Positions 1 to 10,152 of a stretch of 64,000 nt of DNA are shown one piece after another. A model generated the notes under the pieces. The model saw only the letters and a program-made list of their open reading frames with translations, was not told the DNA's origin and ran no database searches. Made by a program: the position numbers and the translations under genes. Origin of the DNA: Pseudomonas sp. Root562 (lineage in GTDB: Bacteria > Pseudomonadota > Gammaproteobacteria > Pseudomonadales > Pseudomonadaceae); the NCBI RefSeq assembly GCF_001427125.1, contig NZ_LMGK01000005.1, forward strand, positions 1,487-65,486. Reading direction: 5' to 3'. Numbering within the stretch: the first letter of the stretch is position 1; the number at the start of each line of letters is the position of its first letter.

Positions 1-572
1 AGCGTCAGGTTATTCAGAAAATGCCGCGTCTGCTCCAACGCCGTGCCGTGCAGTCCGAACTCGGTAAATCGCTGCGAGCCCGCCGGGTCGTCGTGACGGA
101 TCAGTTGGCCGCACTGGTTGCGCTCAGCAAATTCATCGCCATTGTCGGCGTAGGTCAGGCGCTCGACGGTTCTGCCGACCGCTCCCCGGGCTTGCTCATC
201 AATTGCAGTCGGTCGTTGTTGTTCGTCGAACTTGTGCTGCCAATGGCTGCCGCGCCCGTCCCACCGCTCCAGCACTTGCCCTGCCTCACCCGGTAACCCG
301 AGATGCCACCCGGCATCGACACTGTCCGTCAGCAGCACCGCTCCCGAAAGGCTGTAAACGGTGGTCAGGTTCGGCGTTGCCGTGGGTGCCTGAAAGCGTG
401 GGTCGCGCTGTGCCACCAATCGCCCGGCGACGTCATGTTGCCCAGCGGTTACCCTGGTCTCGGGGACAAGTTCGCTGACGTCCCGCCGACAATACCCGAC
501 CTGACGCACCGCCAGGCCACGACCGTCGATGACCGCCAGCTGCGGGGTATGCACATCAACACTTGAACTCAT
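1..572 (-). CDS. tccC: Tc toxin C component, TccC/Rhs-type (N-terminal part, cut by window edge)
   Basis: The minus-strand frame opens with ATG at 572 and stays open to base 1, giving about 190 residues. The start reads MSSSVDVHTPQLAVIDGRGLA, followed by AVRQVGYCRRD and later LERWDGRGSHWQHKFDEQ, which is how TccC-type Rhs proteins begin. In Tc toxins the C subunit closes the cocoon made with the B subunit, and its self-cleaved, hypervariable C-terminus is the enzyme delivered into the host cell. That C-terminal toxin lies beyond the window, so its activity cannot be told. The ATG overlaps the TGA of the B gene (ATGA), which indicates translational coupling. Family assignment is secure; the exact subtype is not. 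Confidence 0.88.
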   Translation of the reverse strand, partial: MSSSVDVHTPQLAVIDGRGLAVRQVGYCRRDVSELVPETRVTAGQHDVAGRLVAQRDPRFQAPTATPNLTTVYSLSGAVLLTDSVDAGWHLGLPGEAGQVLERWDGRGSHWQHKFDEQQRPTAIDEQARGAVGRTVERLTYADNGDEFAERNQCGQLIRHDDPAGSQRFTEFGLHGTALEQTRHFLNNLT

Positions 573-3500
573 TTACCTGTCCATGGTGATCGCCGTTGTT
601 CGGTTGGAGGTGGATCGAACAGATCGTTCTCATCGAAGGCGATGGTGTACCAGGTACGGTAATGCTGTTGGCGGCGTAACGGCTTTGCCTGCGGCGGATC
701 GCCTTGAAGCATTTTTTTCGCCAGCACGGTTTCGGTCGGTCGGCCTGCCGCGTCGTAGAACTGCCGATCGTGGAAGGCGTGCTGACGCATCGACCGGTCA
801 TTGATGTAACGCGGCTGGTCGGCGAAGTACGGCCGATAGCTCCGCACTTTTTCGCCCTTGTTGTTGTACTCGACCGGTTCACTGACCCGCCAGCGGCGCG
901 GTACCTCGGCCTCTTTCGGCTTACCGTCGAGGTTGAGGATCAACTCGCCGTTTTCGTCGACCAGCCACGATTTACCCGGCTCGACCTCCTGTTTGGTTTG
1001 CAACGTCCGGCCGAAACCGTCCAGGCAAACGATGCTCACCCGGACTTGCATCTCGGCATCGTCGGGGTAGCGGTCGGCCAACAACCCCACGCTATACACC
1101 GGTTCTCGATGGGCGGCGTCGATCTGCGCTTTGAGAATCTGCTCGTTCGCATCAGGGTTTTCCAGACCTTCAAGGTGCTGCCGTGCCCGGTTGCAGAGGT
1201 GCCCGCTGGGCAGCACAAAACCTTCAGCCTTGGCCCACGCCATCCAGTCGGAGGATAGCGCTGCAGTCCGGGAGACGCGGCCCATCCAGCTGAAGGTGTC
1301 CCAGAAACTGGCGCTGGCAAATCTGCCAATGGCGGTTTTCGGATCGGCGATGGCAATCGCGGGGTCGCGGTCTGGCGGCGCTTCGTAAGTTTTCAAAGAA
1401 TCGAAGCCCACGGGTTCGCCGAATTCCGTGCCGCGAAAACTGGTCACCAGCGGTTCACCGAATGCGCTGTAACGGGCTTCCTGGATATTGCGATTGGCGT
1501 CCTCGATTTCCGCTGGCAGAAATGACCGGTAGTCAAAGTTGTGGGCTAAGGTGGTACAACCATCCGGCAGCGTGACGGATTTGACCAGGCACCAGTAGTC
1601 GTCGTAGGCGACTTGGGTAGGGCCGTGGCTTCGGGTTTCCTGATACTTCACGACGTTATAAAAGCCGTCCAGTTCAAGGTAGACCGGGAAGCCTCGGTGT
1701 ACCGACCACAAGTAGTCTTTCGCGTCGTCCGAATCCAGCTTCCCGCGCGTTTTTTCCTCGGGCAGAAACCGATTCATGATGTGGTAACCGACCTCGGGCG
1801 ACTCGAGTTTTTGCTTGAGGTTGAAGTCCTCATAACCCGGCAATTCCTTGAGCCTGTCGTAAGCGCTCAGGGCGACCTCGTCCAGTTCCGCTGTTTCCAC
1901 ATAAGCAGGCAAGGCTTCGAAAGTCGCCTTGCCCGGGGCCAGCACCTGATCCCCGTCGGAGTCCATGTAATGCTGCAAGGACAAACCGGTGAGCACTGCT
2001 GTTTTCGCCCACTCACCATCGTCCTTGCTCCATTCGAGGACGTTTTCATGGTTGATGGTTGCAGGGCTCAGTGCTGATTTCTCCAGCACCAGCGCATTGC
2101 TGCGCTGCTGGTAAGGCAAGCCCAGGCGCCAGGCCTCAGGGTTCGGCCCGACTTCACCCTGATGGTGGATATGTTTTGCCCTGGTCTGCGTCAGGTACCA
2201 ACATTGTTGGGCCGGGTCATGGGCATCTTTCCACCAGGTGTTCTGATATTCGTCACTGAACGGCGGCGTGTCGTCGACCGTTGTGCGTCGAGCGTAGTTC
2301 ACAGCAAACGCATGAATGACGAAGCCATACTGATCCCATTCCAGGTTGAGCGTGTGCTGGCACAACGGATCATCCTTGAGCTGCGGCTCATACTGATAAC
2401 CGATCGATTCCAGATCCAGAGGCTGAAGCACTGCGTAGGGTTGATGTTCACCTTTGGAGCGCAACACCCGCACCAAATGGCGATTTTCCTGTACGACATA
2501 GGGCACGGCCGTCAGCGGGTCGTCGTCCGCCGCATAGACTTCCGTACGCAACACCCGGCCACTCAGGCAGCGGGCGATGTCGCGGGCGGTTTCCTCGTCG
2601 GGTGCCAGGAGTGGTTGAGCCGCGTGATCGTTGAAGTGGTAGTTCTGCAGCACGGTGGGTTTGAGGGGAATGGCCAACGCATCGAGCGCGTAGTAACCGT
2701 CCCGCGGCAAGTCGATGGACTTGCCGGTATGAAACCAGGTCTTGCTCAGGATCGGTGCGGTAAAACCTTCAGTCGCGCGTTCCGCGGCAGTGGCTTCGGT
2801 GTCGGTCTGCAGCAGCAAGCGAAAGCCACGGAACTCTCGCTCGAAGCGGTCGTAGTAGCCACCCCGGTAGGCGAATCCCTGGGTCAGTCGATTGCCGGTG
2901 ATCTCATCGACTTGGGTTTGCCGGCTCACCAGATGCATCGCGAACGGCAGTTGGGATAAGGGGTTTTCTACCCCGGCGCCGATCTGCTCCTGCTTCTCGT
3001 CCAGCCACTCCTGGGCTGAACTGCGGTAGGTCACGCGACTGCTGGCGCCCATGTTGTTGCAGGTGGCGTTGACCAGATAAGGTTTGGCCTTGACGAAGTC
3101 GTAGCGCCAATGCCGTGGCTCCATGTACGGCACCGTCAGGATCACACTGGAGCAACCCAGCCCTTGCAGGTCGGCGGTGCTGACCTGGCAGAGCCGGTCG
3201 TGGCACACGCCTTCGGGCCAGGGCAGGTCGACGGAGGTCTGCGCAAAACCGTTACCGGCCTGGTTCATGAACACCCGCAGACGATCAGGCTCCAGATAGA
3301 TCAGGTCAGCTGCCCCCGAGCCGTCGAGGTCGGCCAGCAGCACCTGCGAGGCATTGAATTGCGCGTAATCGAAGGGCAAGGCACACAACACAAAGCCCTT
3401 GCCGAAACGCCCCTGCCCCAGGTTAGCCCAACACTTGACCTCGTTGTGACGGATACGCACCAGATGCGCCTGCCCACTGCCGAGCACATCGGCGAAGGCC

Positions 3501-5209
3501 ACCACCTCGGTCGGCGTATTGCTCAGCAGCGGCAACTCATCGTCGTCCTGCGTTTGCTCGCCCGTTTTATCCGGATGGGGCACATCGATGCCGTCAGCAA
3601 ACCCCGCCTCGCGACGATTGGCATACAGCCGCACGCTGCGGGTGCCGATCAGTGCGACATCGCTCAGGCCGTTACCGACCAGATCGGCCATTTGCGCCAT
3701 GGGGTGGAAAAACTCGCTGGGGAAGGCATCGAAGGTGACGAAGTCTGTCCAGTTTCGATCCGGGTCGAGGGTGAAAAATCCGCTCATGCCCGGTTGGGTA
3801 ATCACCCAGTCCAGCTTGCCATCGCCGGTCAGGTCGATGAGAGACTGGCGAACCGATTTGCCGCTGTCGGCCACCGGGATGTGCTCCAGCAACTTCCAGT
3901 CGCTGTAGCCGACATCGTCACCACCGGTTTCGGCGCGCAACGGTTCACGGTAATACCAGGCCTTGTCAAAACGACACAGCACGCCCGGCATGCCTTCTCC
4001 GTACAGGTCCACCAATTGATAGCGCTGACCGTCGTTGAGCCCGGGCATGTCCGGGAACCGGGTCCAGCCTTGAGGCGGCTTATCAAGTTCGCAGGCGTTG
4101 TAGCTGAACTCCATCGGCGGCCGGCTTTCGACCTGCCCCAGGCTGTCATAAGCCTGGAGGTGAGCGGCCGTCAGGTGGTTGTAACCCAACGGATTGGGCC
4201 GGTGCTCCAGCAGCAGGCGCTGGACCAGCACCGGTGTGTCACCCAGTTCTGCGGGGAACTCATGAAACATCAACACCTGCCGGCACAGACGCCGGGTGCC
4301 GAGTTCAAAACCATAGGCGTAGTTCCAGAACGGGTCGCTGCGTTCGGGCCACGTCAAGGGTTCAGCAAAGGTGGGCGCGGCCTCAAGCGTTGTGCTGCGC
4401 TCGCCATAATCAAACACCAGGTGAAAGTGCCATTGCTGGTTTTTCCAGCTGTCGGCAACCCAGGCATACAGGTGCGGATGGGCACTTGCATTGCCGTAGC
4501 ACACGCGCTTGAGGTAGCGCTGCGCACGGTAGTCACGAAGTTGCGGCGGCGCGGGAGCATCCGTTTCGGCCTTGTACTCGTAGACAATGTGTTCGCCTCG
4601 AGTGTTGAGGCTTTCGTCGATCATCCAGACGCCGACGTGCGTCCGGTTAACGGGATCAGCCCGGCGTGATTGTTCGGTTTTTCCATACACATGCAGAGTG
4701 CCATCCGCGCCATGGATCAGCCAGAACCCGGCTGCATCCGCGGTGGTAGACCAGTGCTCAATCAGCGCGAACTCACCCTCGACCCGCGGACAGTGACGCA
4801 CCACCCGGTGCTCGCCGCCCAGTGACACGCCATTGTAAGTGGTTGCGGTTCTGAAGATCAGCGAGCCATCGGTTTCACTGCGTTCGGGCATCCACACGTC
4901 ACCGCCCGGCCCCATCACCTGATCGTTGCCATCATAGATCGGCACGCCTTTGGTGGTGCGCAAGGTGATGGCATTGACCGTCATCCGCCAGCCAATCCCG
5001 AACGGGCTGTTGCCGACATCGCTGCTGTAACCCAGCCCCAGCGCCGGGGCGAAGCCGCGCCCGGGGGAAATCGGCAAAGGTAACTCCAGTGACGCCGCAC
5101 CGCTGGTACCCACCGCGCCCCAACCCTTGCCGATGCTTTGGATGGCGCCGCCGCCTTTGGGGAGAGAGGGGGGGGTGATTTGAACAGGAGATTGCTGCTG
5201 TTCGTTCAT
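569..5209 (-). CDS. tcaC: Tc toxin B component, TcaC/TcdB-like (SpvB domain plus beta-propeller)
   Basis: This 1546-residue protein matches the usual TcdB/TcaC length of about 1450-1500. The N-terminus (LPKGGGAIQSIGKGW, then SLELPLPISPGRGFAPAL and GNSPFGIGWRM) is the SpvB-type opening of TcB proteins. Between about residues 400 and 640 are FG-GAP/VCBS-like blades with Asp-rich loops (DLYGEGMPGV, DLTGDGKLDW, DLVGNGLSDV, DLDGSGAADL). These form the propeller that docks on the A pentamer and gates toxin entry. The rest is the RHS-like cocoon half (for example YDDYWCLVKSVTLPDG, FDYRSFLPAEIEDANRN). It should act as the B subunit encapsulating the TccC toxin. The ATG at 5209 overlaps the stop of the upstream A gene, and the gene ends in ATGA overlap with tccC. 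No frameshift was seen. Confidence 0.95.
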   Translation of the reverse strand: MNEQQQSPVQITPPSLPKGGGAIQSIGKGWGAVGTSGAASLELPLPISPGRGFAPALGLGYSSDVGNSPFGIGWRMTVNAITLRTTKGVPIYDGNDQVMGPGGDVWMPERSETDGSLIFRTATTYNGVSLGGEHRVVRHCPRVEGEFALIEHWSTTADAAGFWLIHGADGTLHVYGKTEQSRRADPVNRTHVGVWMIDESLNTRGEHIVYEYKAETDAPAPPQLRDYRAQRYLKRVCYGNASAHPHLYAWVADSWKNQQWHFHLVFDYGERSTTLEAAPTFAEPLTWPERSDPFWNYAYGFELGTRRLCRQVLMFHEFPAELGDTPVLVQRLLLEHRPNPLGYNHLTAAHLQAYDSLGQVESRPPMEFSYNACELDKPPQGWTRFPDMPGLNDGQRYQLVDLYGEGMPGVLCRFDKAWYYREPLRAETGGDDVGYSDWKLLEHIPVADSGKSVRQSLIDLTGDGKLDWVITQPGMSGFFTLDPDRNWTDFVTFDAFPSEFFHPMAQMADLVGNGLSDVALIGTRSVRLYANRREAGFADGIDVPHPDKTGEQTQDDDELPLLSNTPTEVVAFADVLGSGQAHLVRIRHNEVKCWANLGQGRFGKGFVLCALPFDYAQFNASQVLLADLDGSGAADLIYLEPDRLRVFMNQAGNGFAQTSVDLPWPEGVCHDRLCQVSTADLQGLGCSSVILTVPYMEPRHWRYDFVKAKPYLVNATCNNMGASSRVTYRSSAQEWLDEKQEQIGAGVENPLSQLPFAMHLVSRQTQVDEITGNRLTQGFAYRGGYYDRFEREFRGFRLLLQTDTEATAAERATEGFTAPILSKTWFHTGKSIDLPRDGYYALDALAIPLKPTVLQNYHFNDHAAQPLLAPDEETARDIARCLSGRVLRTEVYAADDDPLTAVPYVVQENRHLVRVLRSKGEHQPYAVLQPLDLESIGYQYEPQLKDDPLCQHTLNLEWDQYGFVIHAFAVNYARRTTVDDTPPFSDEYQNTWWKDAHDPAQQCWYLTQTRAKHIHHQGEVGPNPEAWRLGLPYQQRSNALVLEKSALSPATINHENVLEWSKDDGEWAKTAVLTGLSLQHYMDSDGDQVLAPGKATFEALPAYVETAELDEVALSAYDRLKELPGYEDFNLKQKLESPEVGYHIMNRFLPEEKTRGKLDSDDAKDYLWSVHRGFPVYLELDGFYNVVKYQETRSHGPTQVAYDDYWCLVKSVTLPDGCTTLAHNFDYRSFLPAEIEDANRNIQEARYSAFGEPLVTSFRGTEFGEPVGFDSLKTYEAPPDRDPAIAIADPKTAIGRFASASFWDTFSWMGRVSRTAALSSDWMAWAKAEGFVLPSGHLCNRARQHLEGLENPDANEQILKAQIDAAHREPVYSVGLLADRYPDDAEMQVRVSIVCLDGFGRTLQTKQEVEPGKSWLVDENGELILNLDGKPKEAEVPRRWRVSEPVEYNNKGEKVRSYRPYFADQPRYINDRSMRQHAFHDRQFYDAAGRPTETVLAKKMLQGDPPQAKPLRRQQHYRTWYTIAFDENDLFDPPPTEQRRSPWTGK

Positions 5210-8200
5210 AGCAAGCCCCCCTCCCGTCTGGCCGTATAACTCACATGCACGATGATGTCGTTGAGACGGTCGAGCATGGCACTTTGGGCATCATGGTTGG
5301 GGAAGGTCAGGGTCCAGCTTGAAATCGCTCCTGTGTATTCGAACGGCAGGTAGCGCTCATCCTGGAAGTTGAGCTGGAACTGGCCGTTGTCATCGACACC
5401 ATGAGAGAGGGCGATCTGCTGGCTCGCCCTCAGGTTTTCTTTCAGAGTGCCCTTGGTGGCGGCCATTTCAACCTTGCTGCTGTCCTGTTGCAAAACCGCG
5501 CAGATATCTTCATAGGGCCCGACCGTGACGGGCAGGGTCACGCTGATGGTCTTGATCCGTCGTAGATAATGATTCTGGCTCTCGTAATCGTCGTCGAACA
5601 TTTTTTGCGTCAGTTCGAATTTGCAGCTTCCGTTCTTCAGATCGGTCTTGATATCTGCCCAGGTTTTGTTGATTTTGGAAGTTGAATCTTTGTCCCTCAG
5701 CCCTTTCAGTGACACGGTTTTCCTGATTTCCAGATCCCGTTTATTGTTCTTCAGGTACTCGGCATACATCTGCTGAAGGCTCATTTTCAGCTCTTCCCCG
5801 GCACCCAAACCGCGGTAGGTGGAGTTCCATGCTCCGGGCCGGATAAAGGTCTTGGTGAAATCGCCCATTTCGTATTGCCAGCAGGCCTCAGCCATCTGAC
5901 ACAGCGATTGTGCGGTGTTGTAGGCGGTGTAGTAGAAGCTGGCGAACTTGCTGTTGAGCCAGTCATAGGTCTGGGACTTGCTGAAGCGGTTGCTGCTCAG
6001 CAAAAAGTCATGGGTGGCCTTGGCCTGATTCAACGCAGTCTGCGCCTGGCGCAGTTGCAGTTGGGTGGCGATGTGTTGCGCCTCGAAAACCTCGAGTTGT
6101 GCCTTGATTTGTTCGGCTTCAAGTTTTGACTGATCGCGGGCCTGGGTCCATTCCTGGTTGCGACGGCGGTATTGTTCAGTACGCTCCAGTCCTTGACTCA
6201 CAGCGCTTGCCAACGCGCTGCCACCGAAAGCCATAGTTGCGGCGCTGTTACTTGCACCTTCTGCTCGCTGCCCTCCTGCTATGAAACCAGCGGCGCCGCC
6301 CATAGCACCCACGACTAAAAAAGCACCAATTATGTTTGGTGCCGTTTTTAGTGTTTCACCAGCAGCCCACTGTGATTGGGCGACGCTGTCTAGGACACGG
6401 GATGTAAGAGCCAAGCCTAACGCTGCTACTTCTGTCGGGCTGGTGCCCTCCTTAAGCAATGCCTCGTAATAACTCACTCGTCCCTTCACGATCGCCTGAC
6501 TAGCCAGCAACGCTTTGCGATTGGCTTCGTCGATCTTCCCCGCCTGGACCTGAATATCCACCGCCACTTTCGCCAGATTCCAGGCCTGCTGCTGTTGCAG
6601 TTCCAGGTATTGCGCCTGTTCTTTGCGTTCGATCAATGACAACAGGGTCGAACCGAACTGGATCACGTTGTCCACCGCATTCTGCGCAAGGGCGAACATG
6701 AAGCTGAAGCGGTAATGCGGAATTTGTGGGCTCAACAGGCGGCTGAGGGCCGCACCGGACAAGCCCTGGCCCCACGCAGCGAGCAACGCGCGCGGATCCA
6801 GTGGCGCGGCAAACAGCGGCAGGTTCAGGGCATTGCCCGCCATGTCGAGGTTATGCCGCAGGTTGTACAGCCGGCTCTCGGCCCGCTCCCAGCGCTGGAT
6901 CAGCTCGGGGTTGAAGGGGCGGCGCAAATAGGGATTATCCGTGCTCGACAGGGACGAATCATTGTCGAAAGGCCGCAGGCACAGCAACGGTGCGATCTCC
7001 GAGCCCGGAGCTTTACCGATACGCAAGGGTGGATGTTCCTGAAGGTCCCGCTGATGGGCGATCAACTGTTGTTCGAACCCACGCAGCTCCTCATTGCGGG
7101 TGTCGCTCAGTGTCTCCAGACTTATCGGCGCCCAGTCATCGACCTGCCGGACGTCCGGGCGTCTGCCCAGTAAATCCAGGATGTGAACATAACGCAGCTT
7201 GGCCTCCGCCAGACCATCGGGTGTCAATTCCCCATAGGCCTGATCGGCCTGGTTGCTCTCGATATCGATGTAGAGCCCATACAACGCCTTGCGAAAGTGC
7301 ACAGGGAAACTGAGGCCAATCTGGTGCGGGTCGTCCGGGTACAAAATCGCCTGGCTGGGGTCCACCGGGCCGGGCCAAACCGGCTCCATCAACGGCACTG
7401 CCTGCCAATAGCCGGGATGCCCCGGGTCAACACTTTGCCGCGCAGGATCGAAGATAAAGGACAGCCAGTGCCGGGCTTGGTCGTATTGCTGTTCTTCGTT
7501 CAAGCGGTAAGCCACCAGCCATGGCAGGTACAAGAACAGCTCAAGGAAATACAGGTAATACGCGCCCGAGAAGTCCATCGGCTCCGCGCCAATTCCGTTG
7601 GGGATGGGCGGTTCTGTCCGCTGTGTCTGGGTTTCCCAACTGAGCAATGGCTCGATGCCGGACTCGGCGAGTTCGATCAAGTGCCGGGCGAAGGTGGTGT
7701 TCATGCGGATGGGAGCCCGAGATGCCGTTCTAGGTTTTTGTCCGTCACTGAACTCGATACTTGAACCCATGAAATCGATGAATTGGGCCTTGCCCAGAGA
7801 CGGGCTGTCGCCCAAGGACGGCTTAACCAGGCTGTTGATGCTCGGTGCTACCTTTGGATCTGTATTGAGCGCCTGACCCCAGCCAATGGTCAGCATCTTG
7901 AGAGCTCCGCCAGTAACATTTCTGCGAACTGCTGCAAAGGAGGGCGTAAAACTAGTTTGCTCCTCACGGATCAACACGCCATAAATAAGCGGAATGACTA
8001 CTTCATCGGGCCAAGTTACCTGCCAGCCTTCAGGTCGGTGTGTGGTCTGATCAATCGAGAACTCATAATACGCAGTATCATCCGTAGATAAACTCTTGCT
8101 GTTGTAGGCGGGATACAGCGACTGCATCTCCTCGAATTTCAAGGGAGCGGTGAGAGATGCGACATCCGTGGGATGTCCGACGAAAAACTGGTAGCCGACA

Positions 8201-10143
8201 GGTTTGACCGATGAGAAGAATATAGGTGCAGCAAGGGGTAAATTCGCCGAACGGCTGCACCAGAAGTCTGTAAGAGAGAGGCTTTCTGGGTTCTCCAGTA
8301 GCAAACGGAGCATTATCGAGCTGGCGTTTTTTCCTACGAGCGAGGCGGAACCTCCTTTTTTAGTGGCGGGGACCGAGAAATTAGTGGGGTTGTTGCTGCC
8401 ATAATCAACAACAAGAGATCTTATGAGGTCCGGTTTTCCGTTGAAACAAAACGCAGCATCTTGCTGATCCATAAAGTCAGTATCAATGGGCTCTATGCAT
8501 GACCCCTCAAGTAGTGGGACCCAACCCCAAGGCCAAGGCCAGGCTGCAGTAAATGATGAGCTGAACACTAACGTTACTTTTATAATTGGCGCGTTTTGCT
8601 TATCGGTTACAGTAAACGTAAGGCTAGTGTTGTCCGGAAAGCCTCTATTCAGCTTTACTGTCAGCTGGATCTTGGAGTTGCTTCTGTCATAAACCAGCTC
8701 AACATCTTTGCTGCTCGTCTTGATCCAGGACTGACGATCGCCGAAATCCCAAGTGTCTTTTTCGTTGTCAGGTAGAAATGGCGTCATAGCACCGAATACT
8801 TTAGTGCCGGTTGGTAGCCAGTATTGAAAACGGCCAGCATTTTTGTTGGCATTGGCGAAGATATAACCGATAAACAAAACATGCGCCTTGCTCGGTTCGT
8901 TATCCCTTGGTTCGAGATCCACTGTGGCTGGTTTGACATTGGGAACAACGCCGAGTGATGGGAACAACGACGTCACATGGAAGTTCTTGTCGATTCGCAC
9001 GGTTCTTAGAAAATCGTACTTGTCATTATCACCTGAAGTATCCGGTTCATCGCTGGAATCGGGCTGGTAGTTTGAATACAACATCAACACCATCGACTCA
9101 GGTGAAGTCGAGTGGTCATACACGGCGATGGTCTGGGTTTCGCTTTCGATTTGCTCCCGCGTCTTTGCAACCAGGGCAGGTGTTTGGCAATAGCTTTCGA
9201 TGTAAACCCGTGGCGTACTCCAGGAGTCATCGTATTTCTTGTAACTGGCGTACAAACGGAACCGCGGATGAACCTTGACGGACAGGTCCGCTTTGTTTTC
9301 GGGCGTGGGCGCGATCGCGTCCGAATCCTGATACTCCACCTCGGCCCAGGTCACGAACAGGCGGTTGTTGAACCAGCACGGGCGGATCGTGTGCTCCAGC
9401 GCCTTCTCCGAAATCGGCACATTGGCTCGTTTCCAGTCTGACCAGGCATTGGGCAGAGGTTTGTCGAACTTGTCGGGTGTATCGCCGGCCCTTTTTGCAG
9501 GCCTTCTCACCGGACGCTGAGACATGTCCAGTGAGCGCCAGTAATAGGCGTTTTCGGCCGGGGATTTGCCAATGAAGTAATACGTGCTGTTGGCGAAATC
9601 TTCTCCGTCAATGTAGCCATTGCAAACTTTCAGGTTGGCAATTTCTTCGAAGCGTCCGAGGTAGGCCAGCACCGCTGTCTGCACGGTATCGGGCTGGATT
9701 TGCGCCTGATTGATATCGTTTTCCAGTTGCTTGAAACTGTCTGTCTTGGTCAGGCGCAGGGTCGGGTCCAGGTAAATGTCCGGGAAGTGATGCAACTGCT
9801 GGATGGCCGCCCAGATCGGGTATCGATTCAGGCCGTCGCGCCAGGTCTTGGTCTGCTGGGGCGTGAGGCTGTCGTCGCTGTAACCGGGCTCCATGTTCAG
9901 CATCATGCTGTTGACCAGTTGCTGCAGGCTGGCAATGGCACAAGCAACCGGGCTGGTGGGCACATTCTGGCTGACCAGTACATCCAGTAACCAGTACTCA
10001 TAAAGGTCGTCGCCAGTCTTGATCTGGTCGACCAGCTTCTGCTCAATCAGGTACGGATCGCTGGGCACGGCTTCGTGCAAGTACAGCGCGAGCATCGCGT
10101 CACGCAGGGCTTCATTGAGTGGGGCATCGAAGGCAGTCGTCAT
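5206..10143 (-). CDS. tccB: Tc toxin A component, C-terminal half (TccB/TcaB-like, translocation channel)
   Basis: The protein has 1645 residues. The N-terminal part (ALRDAMLALYLHE, YEYWLLDVLVSQNVPTSPVACAIASLQQLVN) and the block around ENAYYWRSLD, HTIRPCWFNNRLFVTWAEVEY are typical of TcaB/TccB and the second half of TcdA (ABC-toxin N-terminal and neuraminidase-like regions). Residues of about 1180-1420 are long alpha-helices with a hydrophobic tip near 1270-1290 (PNIIGAFLVVGAMGGAAGF), as expected for the pore-forming channel; the C-terminus is the TcB-binding region. It should pentamerise with TccA to form the injecting syringe. AAGGAG lies 6 bases before the ATG at 10143. The gene follows tccA by 9 bases and overlaps tcaC. 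The stretch at about 7.8-9.1 kb is visibly richer in A+T than its flanks. Confidence 0.93.
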   Translation of the reverse strand: MTTAFDAPLNEALRDAMLALYLHEAVPSDPYLIEQKLVDQIKTGDDLYEYWLLDVLVSQNVPTSPVACAIASLQQLVNSMMLNMEPGYSDDSLTPQQTKTWRDGLNRYPIWAAIQQLHHFPDIYLDPTLRLTKTDSFKQLENDINQAQIQPDTVQTAVLAYLGRFEEIANLKVCNGYIDGEDFANSTYYFIGKSPAENAYYWRSLDMSQRPVRRPAKRAGDTPDKFDKPLPNAWSDWKRANVPISEKALEHTIRPCWFNNRLFVTWAEVEYQDSDAIAPTPENKADLSVKVHPRFRLYASYKKYDDSWSTPRVYIESYCQTPALVAKTREQIESETQTIAVYDHSTSPESMVLMLYSNYQPDSSDEPDTSGDNDKYDFLRTVRIDKNFHVTSLFPSLGVVPNVKPATVDLEPRDNEPSKAHVLFIGYIFANANKNAGRFQYWLPTGTKVFGAMTPFLPDNEKDTWDFGDRQSWIKTSSKDVELVYDRSNSKIQLTVKLNRGFPDNTSLTFTVTDKQNAPIIKVTLVFSSSFTAAWPWPWGWVPLLEGSCIEPIDTDFMDQQDAAFCFNGKPDLIRSLVVDYGSNNPTNFSVPATKKGGSASLVGKNASSIMLRLLLENPESLSLTDFWCSRSANLPLAAPIFFSSVKPVGYQFFVGHPTDVASLTAPLKFEEMQSLYPAYNSKSLSTDDTAYYEFSIDQTTHRPEGWQVTWPDEVVIPLIYGVLIREEQTSFTPSFAAVRRNVTGGALKMLTIGWGQALNTDPKVAPSINSLVKPSLGDSPSLGKAQFIDFMGSSIEFSDGQKPRTASRAPIRMNTTFARHLIELAESGIEPLLSWETQTQRTEPPIPNGIGAEPMDFSGAYYLYFLELFLYLPWLVAYRLNEEQQYDQARHWLSFIFDPARQSVDPGHPGYWQAVPLMEPVWPGPVDPSQAILYPDDPHQIGLSFPVHFRKALYGLYIDIESNQADQAYGELTPDGLAEAKLRYVHILDLLGRRPDVRQVDDWAPISLETLSDTRNEELRGFEQQLIAHQRDLQEHPPLRIGKAPGSEIAPLLCLRPFDNDSSLSSTDNPYLRRPFNPELIQRWERAESRLYNLRHNLDMAGNALNLPLFAAPLDPRALLAAWGQGLSGAALSRLLSPQIPHYRFSFMFALAQNAVDNVIQFGSTLLSLIERKEQAQYLELQQQQAWNLAKVAVDIQVQAGKIDEANRKALLASQAIVKGRVSYYEALLKEGTSPTEVAALGLALTSRVLDSVAQSQWAAGETLKTAPNIIGAFLVVGAMGGAAGFIAGGQRAEGASNSAATMAFGGSALASAVSQGLERTEQYRRRNQEWTQARDQSKLEAEQIKAQLEVFEAQHIATQLQLRQAQTALNQAKATHDFLLSSNRFSKSQTYDWLNSKFASFYYTAYNTAQSLCQMAEACWQYEMGDFTKTFIRPGAWNSTYRGLGAGEELKMSLQQMYAEYLKNNKRDLEIRKTVSLKGLRDKDSTSKINKTWADIKTDLKNGSCKFELTQKMFDDDYESQNHYLRRIKTISVTLPVTVGPYEDICAVLQQDSSKVEMAATKGTLKENLRASQQIALSHGVDDNGQFQLNFQDERYLPFEYTGAISSWTLTFPNHDAQSAMLDRLNDIIVHVSYTARREGGLL

Positions 10144-10152
10144 GATCGCTCC

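Noticed and set aside
3110..4669. 519-codon plus-strand frame inside the B toxin gene
   Set aside because: Shadow of tcaC; no ribosome site and no domain-like sequence.
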